DNA of 64,000 nt, from the NCBI RefSeq assembly GCF_002843305.1, contig NZ_PGSG01000059.1:1-64000 (forward strand), read 5' to 3'. This DNA is from Streptomyces barkulensis (GTDB lineage Bacteria > Actinomycetota > Actinomycetes > Streptomycetales > Streptomycetaceae). Below the pieces are notes generated by a model that was not told the origin of the DNA, ran no database searches, and worked only from the letters and a program-made list of their open reading frames with translations. A program made the translations under genes and the position numbers. Shown here piece after piece: positions 61,777-64,000 of this stretch (position 1 is the first letter of the stretch; the number at the start of each line of letters is the position of its first letter).

Positions 61777-62688
61777 TCACGGCCTTCCCGGCGTGGTCCT
61801 CCGGTCGTCCTGCCGGGCGGTGCGCAACCGCCGCCGGCTGGCCGCGTGGACGGCCGCGGTGATGCGGTTCAGCCGTTCGGACTCCAGCGACCAGGTCTGC
61901 CAGTGGAGGGCGACGTCGCGGTGGGCCCGGTCCTCGAGCAGGATCAGCCTCCCGTCGGCGAGGTCCGTGTCCAGCTGGAGCTCCGGGATCATGCCCCATC
62001 CCAGGCCCGCCCTCAGGGCCGCGAGGAATCCCTCGGACGACGGGATGGTGTGGGTGGGCGGGGTCCGGTCGACGCCTCGGGAGCGGAGCACCTGGCGCTG
62101 CAGGTCGTCCTTGGCGTTGAACTCCAGCATGGGCATGCCCGCCCAGTCGACGTCGGCTCCGTTGGTGAACCGCCGGTGCAGCGCGGGGGCGGCCACGGGC
62201 ACGTAGCGCATGAAGCCCAGCCGCTCGACCCGGCATCCGTTGACCGGCGCGGGGTCGGCGGTGACGGCTGCGATGACGTCCCCCTGGCGCAGGAGCCGGC
62301 TGCTGTGGTCCTGGTCCTCCACGTGCAGGTCCAGTGTGGTGTCCGTCCAGCCGGCGGCCTCGTGGAGGACGGGCACGAACCAGGTGATCAGGGAGTCGGC
62401 GTTGACGGCCACCGGTGTCACCGCCCGGGAGGAGACCCCGTTGCCCAGCGCGTGCCGGGTCTCCGTCTCCAGCACCTGCACCTGGCGTGCCATGCGCAGC
62501 AGCACCGCTCCGGCCTCGGTGGGGGCGCACGGCACGCCCCGGCGCACCACCGTCTGGCCCACGGAGTTCTCCAGGGCCTTGATGCGCTGGCTGACGGCCG
62601 AGGGGCTGATCCCGAGCAGGTCCGCCGCGGCCTCGAAGGTCCCCTCGTCGATGATCGCGGCCAGGGCGCGCAGATGCTCGAAGTTCAT
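61777..62688 (-). CDS. lysG: LysR-family regulator, LysG/ArgP type
   Basis: ATG 62688; 303 residues. HTH: LRALAAIIDEGTFEAAADLLGISPSAVSQRIKALE, then VVRRGVPCAPTEAGAVLLR. The effector domain contains VNADSLITWFVPVLH and HTIPSSEGFLAALRAGLGWGMIPE, diagnostic for ArgP/LysG. It senses lysine/arginine and activates the divergent exporter gene lysE. The shared 70-bp A/T-rich region carries the likely operator. Confidence 0.95.
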   Translation of the reverse strand: MNFEHLRALAAIIDEGTFEAAADLLGISPSAVSQRIKALENSVGQTVVRRGVPCAPTEAGAVLLRMARQVQVLETETRHALGNGVSSRAVTPVAVNADSLITWFVPVLHEAAGWTDTTLDLHVEDQDHSSRLLRQGDVIAAVTADPAPVNGCRVERLGFMRYVPVAAPALHRRFTNGADVDWAGMPMLEFNAKDDLQRQVLRSRGVDRTPPTHTIPSSEGFLAALRAGLGWGMIPELQLDTDLADGRLILLEDRAHRDVALHWQTWSLESERLNRITAAVHAASRRRLRTARQDDRRTTPGRP

Positions 62689-62691
62689 GAA

Positions 62692-62751
62692 GAAAATCTA
62701 ATGCATACATCATTCTTTTCATTTGTCTGTAGTCAGCAGGCTGGCTAGCGT
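62692..62751 (+). promoter_or_regulatory. lysG operator and lysE promoter
   Basis: 62692-62720 is an interrupted dyad with outer gaaaa/ttttc and inner aatg/catt. It is followed by a -35 ttgtct (62723-62728), a 17-base spacer and a -10 tagcgt (62746-62751). Transcription would begin at about the ATG of lysE (62759), giving a leaderless mRNA. Confidence 0.7.
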
Positions 62752-62758
62752 CAGGGCC

Positions 62759-63355
62759 ATGTGGGGTACCTGGGGTGCCGGGCTGGCGGCCGGCCTGGCT
62801 TTGATCATCGCCATCGGCGCGCAGAACGCGTTCGTGCTGCGGCAGGGCATCCGCCGGGAGCATGTCGGGGCTGTGGTGGCGCTGTGCACGGCCGGCGATG
62901 TCGTGCTGATCCTCGGCGGCACCGCGGGGATCGGGGCGCTGGTGTCCCGGTTCCCCGGCGCCCTGGAGGTGCTGCGGTGGGCGGGAGCCGCCTATCTGGC
63001 GTGGTGGGCGGTGCGCTCCTTCGTCTCCGCGGTGAGACCCGCCTCGCTGAAAGCCGACGCCGCCCGGTCGCGGAGGTCGGTGATCACCACCACCCTGGCC
63101 CTGACCTTCCTGAACCCCCATGTCTACCTCGACACCGTGGTGCTGCTGGGCAGCCTCGCCAACCAGCAGGGCCCTGACGCCCGGTGGGTCTTCGCCGCCG
63201 GGGCGGTGACGGGGAGCGTGATGTGGTTCTCCGCTCTCGGCTACGGCGCCAGGGGGCTGTCGGGCGTGCTCAACAGTCCGCGCACCTGGCGGGTGGTGGA
63301 TCTGGTGATCGGCGTCGTGATGCTCGTCCTGGCGGCCGGCCTGGTCCTGGGGTGA
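62759..63355 (+). CDS. lysE: LysE/ArgO amino-acid exporter
   Basis: ATG 62759; 198 residues. GLALIIAIGAQNAFVLRQGI is the LysE signature; further helices include VVALCTAGDVVLILGGTAGIGAL, WAGAAYLAWWAVRSFV, TTTLALTFLNPHVYLDTVVLLGS and VVDLVIGVVMLVLAAGLVLG. It exports basic amino acids (lysine, arginine) across the membrane, under LysG control. Confidence 0.95.
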   Translation: MWGTWGAGLAAGLALIIAIGAQNAFVLRQGIRREHVGAVVALCTAGDVVLILGGTAGIGALVSRFPGALEVLRWAGAAYLAWWAVRSFVSAVRPASLKADAARSRRSVITTTLALTFLNPHVYLDTVVLLGSLANQQGPDARWVFAAGAVTGSVMWFSALGYGARGLSGVLNSPRTWRVVDLVIGVVMLVLAAGLVLG

Positions 63356-63388
63356 CGGCCCGGGGGTGACGGCCCGGGGGTGACCCGC

Positions 63389-63407
63389 CCGCGGTGCGTC
63401 ACCGCGG
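63389..63407. terminator. Hairpin at the convergent gene ends
   Basis: ccgcggtg and caccgcgg pair perfectly around a 3-base loop, overlapping the stop of the minus-strand ATPase. Just before it, ggtgacggcccggg is repeated in tandem after the lysE stop. Confidence 0.45.
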
Positions 63408-64000
63408 CAGGAGGGCCTCGAAGTCCACCGTCCTGTCGCACCAGCGCTCCAGCAGCATCCGGTCGTGGCCGACCGCGAGCAGCGCCGCGCCGTGTTCGCG
63501 GCGGTACTCCTCCACGGCGGCGACGAGGGCGGCGGTGGTGGAGGCGTCGAGCATGGCGGTCATCTCGTCGCAGACCAGCAGCCGGGGGCGCAGGACGAGC
63601 GCGCGGGCCAGGCAGGCGCGCTGGAGCTGGCCGTCGCTGACCTCGTGGGGGCGGCGGGCGAGCAGGTCGCCGCCGAGGCCGACGGAGGCGGCCAGCGCGG
63701 GCAGCCGGCCGGGGACCTCGGCCCGGCGGCCGGTGGCGCGCAGGGGTTCGGCGATCAGGTCGGCGAGGGTCAGGCGCGGGTCGGCGGCGAGGCGGGGCTG
63801 CTGGAAGACGACACCGACGGTCGTGCGCAGCTCGCGGGGGGCGCGGTGGCGGAAGCCGTACGCCGTCCGTCCGGCCAGCCGTACGGTGCCCGCCCGCGGC
63901 CGGTGGAGCAGGGCGGCGACGCGGGCCAGGGTGGATTTGCCGCATCCGCTGGGGCCGAGCAGCCCGACGGCCTCGCCGTCGCCCACGGTCAGGGACGCCC
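63399..64000 (-). CDS. ABC transporter ATPase, DppF/NikE type (partial)
   Basis: The 5' end lies beyond the window. The visible ~200 residues have Walker A GPSGCGKST, Q-loop VFQQPRLAADPRLT, signature VSDGQLQRACLARAL (a variant of LSGGQ common in this group), Walker B LLVCDEMTAMLD and H-loop AVGHDRMLLERWCDR. This matches the second ATPase of oligopeptide or nickel/metallophore importers (DppF/OppF/NikE). The rest of the importer should follow to the right. Confidence 0.9.
   Translation of the reverse strand, partial: ASLTVGDGEAVGLLGPSGCGKSTLARVAALLHRPRAGTVRLAGRTAYGFRHRAPRELRTTVGVVFQQPRLAADPRLTLADLIAEPLRATGRRAEVPGRLPALAASVGLGGDLLARRPHEVSDGQLQRACLARALVLRPRLLVCDEMTAMLDASTTAALVAAVEEYRREHGAALLAVGHDRMLLERWCDRTVDFEALLPR

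Overview
The window is high-GC actinobacterial DNA, most likely from Streptomyces or a close relative. Supporting signs are the strong third-position GC, frequent GTG/TTG starts, operons joined by ATGA/GTGA overlaps, an XRE-DUF397 pair, a roadblock protein, a DUF574 methyltransferase, a divergent xylA/xylB pair with a ROK regulator, and MatB. I see no rRNA, tRNA, CRISPR array, insertion sequence or phage.

Region 1 (1-19836) is most of a pyochelin/thiazostatin-type NRPS cluster whose left end lies outside the window. A Cy-A-PCP module (5' truncated) is coupled to a docking-Cy-A(MT)-PCP-TE protein. Both A domains carry the cysteine code. These are followed by two candidate thiazoline reductases, a type II thioesterase, an NTF2-like protein, a DrrA-like ABC-2 exporter, a divergent methyltransferase, a PhzG/PdxH-like flavoprotein, a class II DAHP synthase, a DUF2461 protein, an aryl-AMP ligase with salicylate-type pocket residues, and an FAD monooxygenase. 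The likely product is a salicyl-thiazoline/thiazolidine metallophore. Salicylate synthase is not in the window. The first module has no epimerase insert and its A domain is compositionally mosaic.

Region 2 (19874-35421) holds ThuA, VOC and Nudix genes, a homodimer-type ABC exporter, an ABC half-transporter pair with complementary NBD degeneracy, a 46-bp perfect palindrome between convergent genes, a DUF457-type membrane protein, a DUF3516 helicase, a DUF6397 protein, an orphan roadblock protein, a methyltransferase, hypotheticals and a secreted SGNH lipase.

Region 3 (35669-42593) is the strongest candidate for an undescribed system. It is a complete, translationally coupled STM4015-STM4014-STM4013-STM4012-STM4011 operon (LRR-like protein, ATP-grasp-like protein, alkaline-phosphatase-superfamily hydrolase, two radical SAM enzymes). 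It is divergent from a DUF6745 gene and a 108-residue hypothetical. No role is known to me for this set; the enzyme mix suggests synthesis or tailoring of a small molecule or peptide.

Region 4 (42566-64000) contains the DUF574 methyltransferase, DUF397, XRE and HATPase regulatory genes, a cytidine/blasticidin-type deaminase, a GH95 fucosidase with a LacI-type operator, xylA/xylB/ROK, an LPLTG protein, a DUF4239 membrane protein, MatB with a carboxyltransferase, an LLM oxidoreductase, a two-component system, small membrane and GPP34 proteins, LysG/LysE with a readable leaderless promoter, and the start of an oligopeptide/nickel-type ABC ATPase that runs off the right edge.
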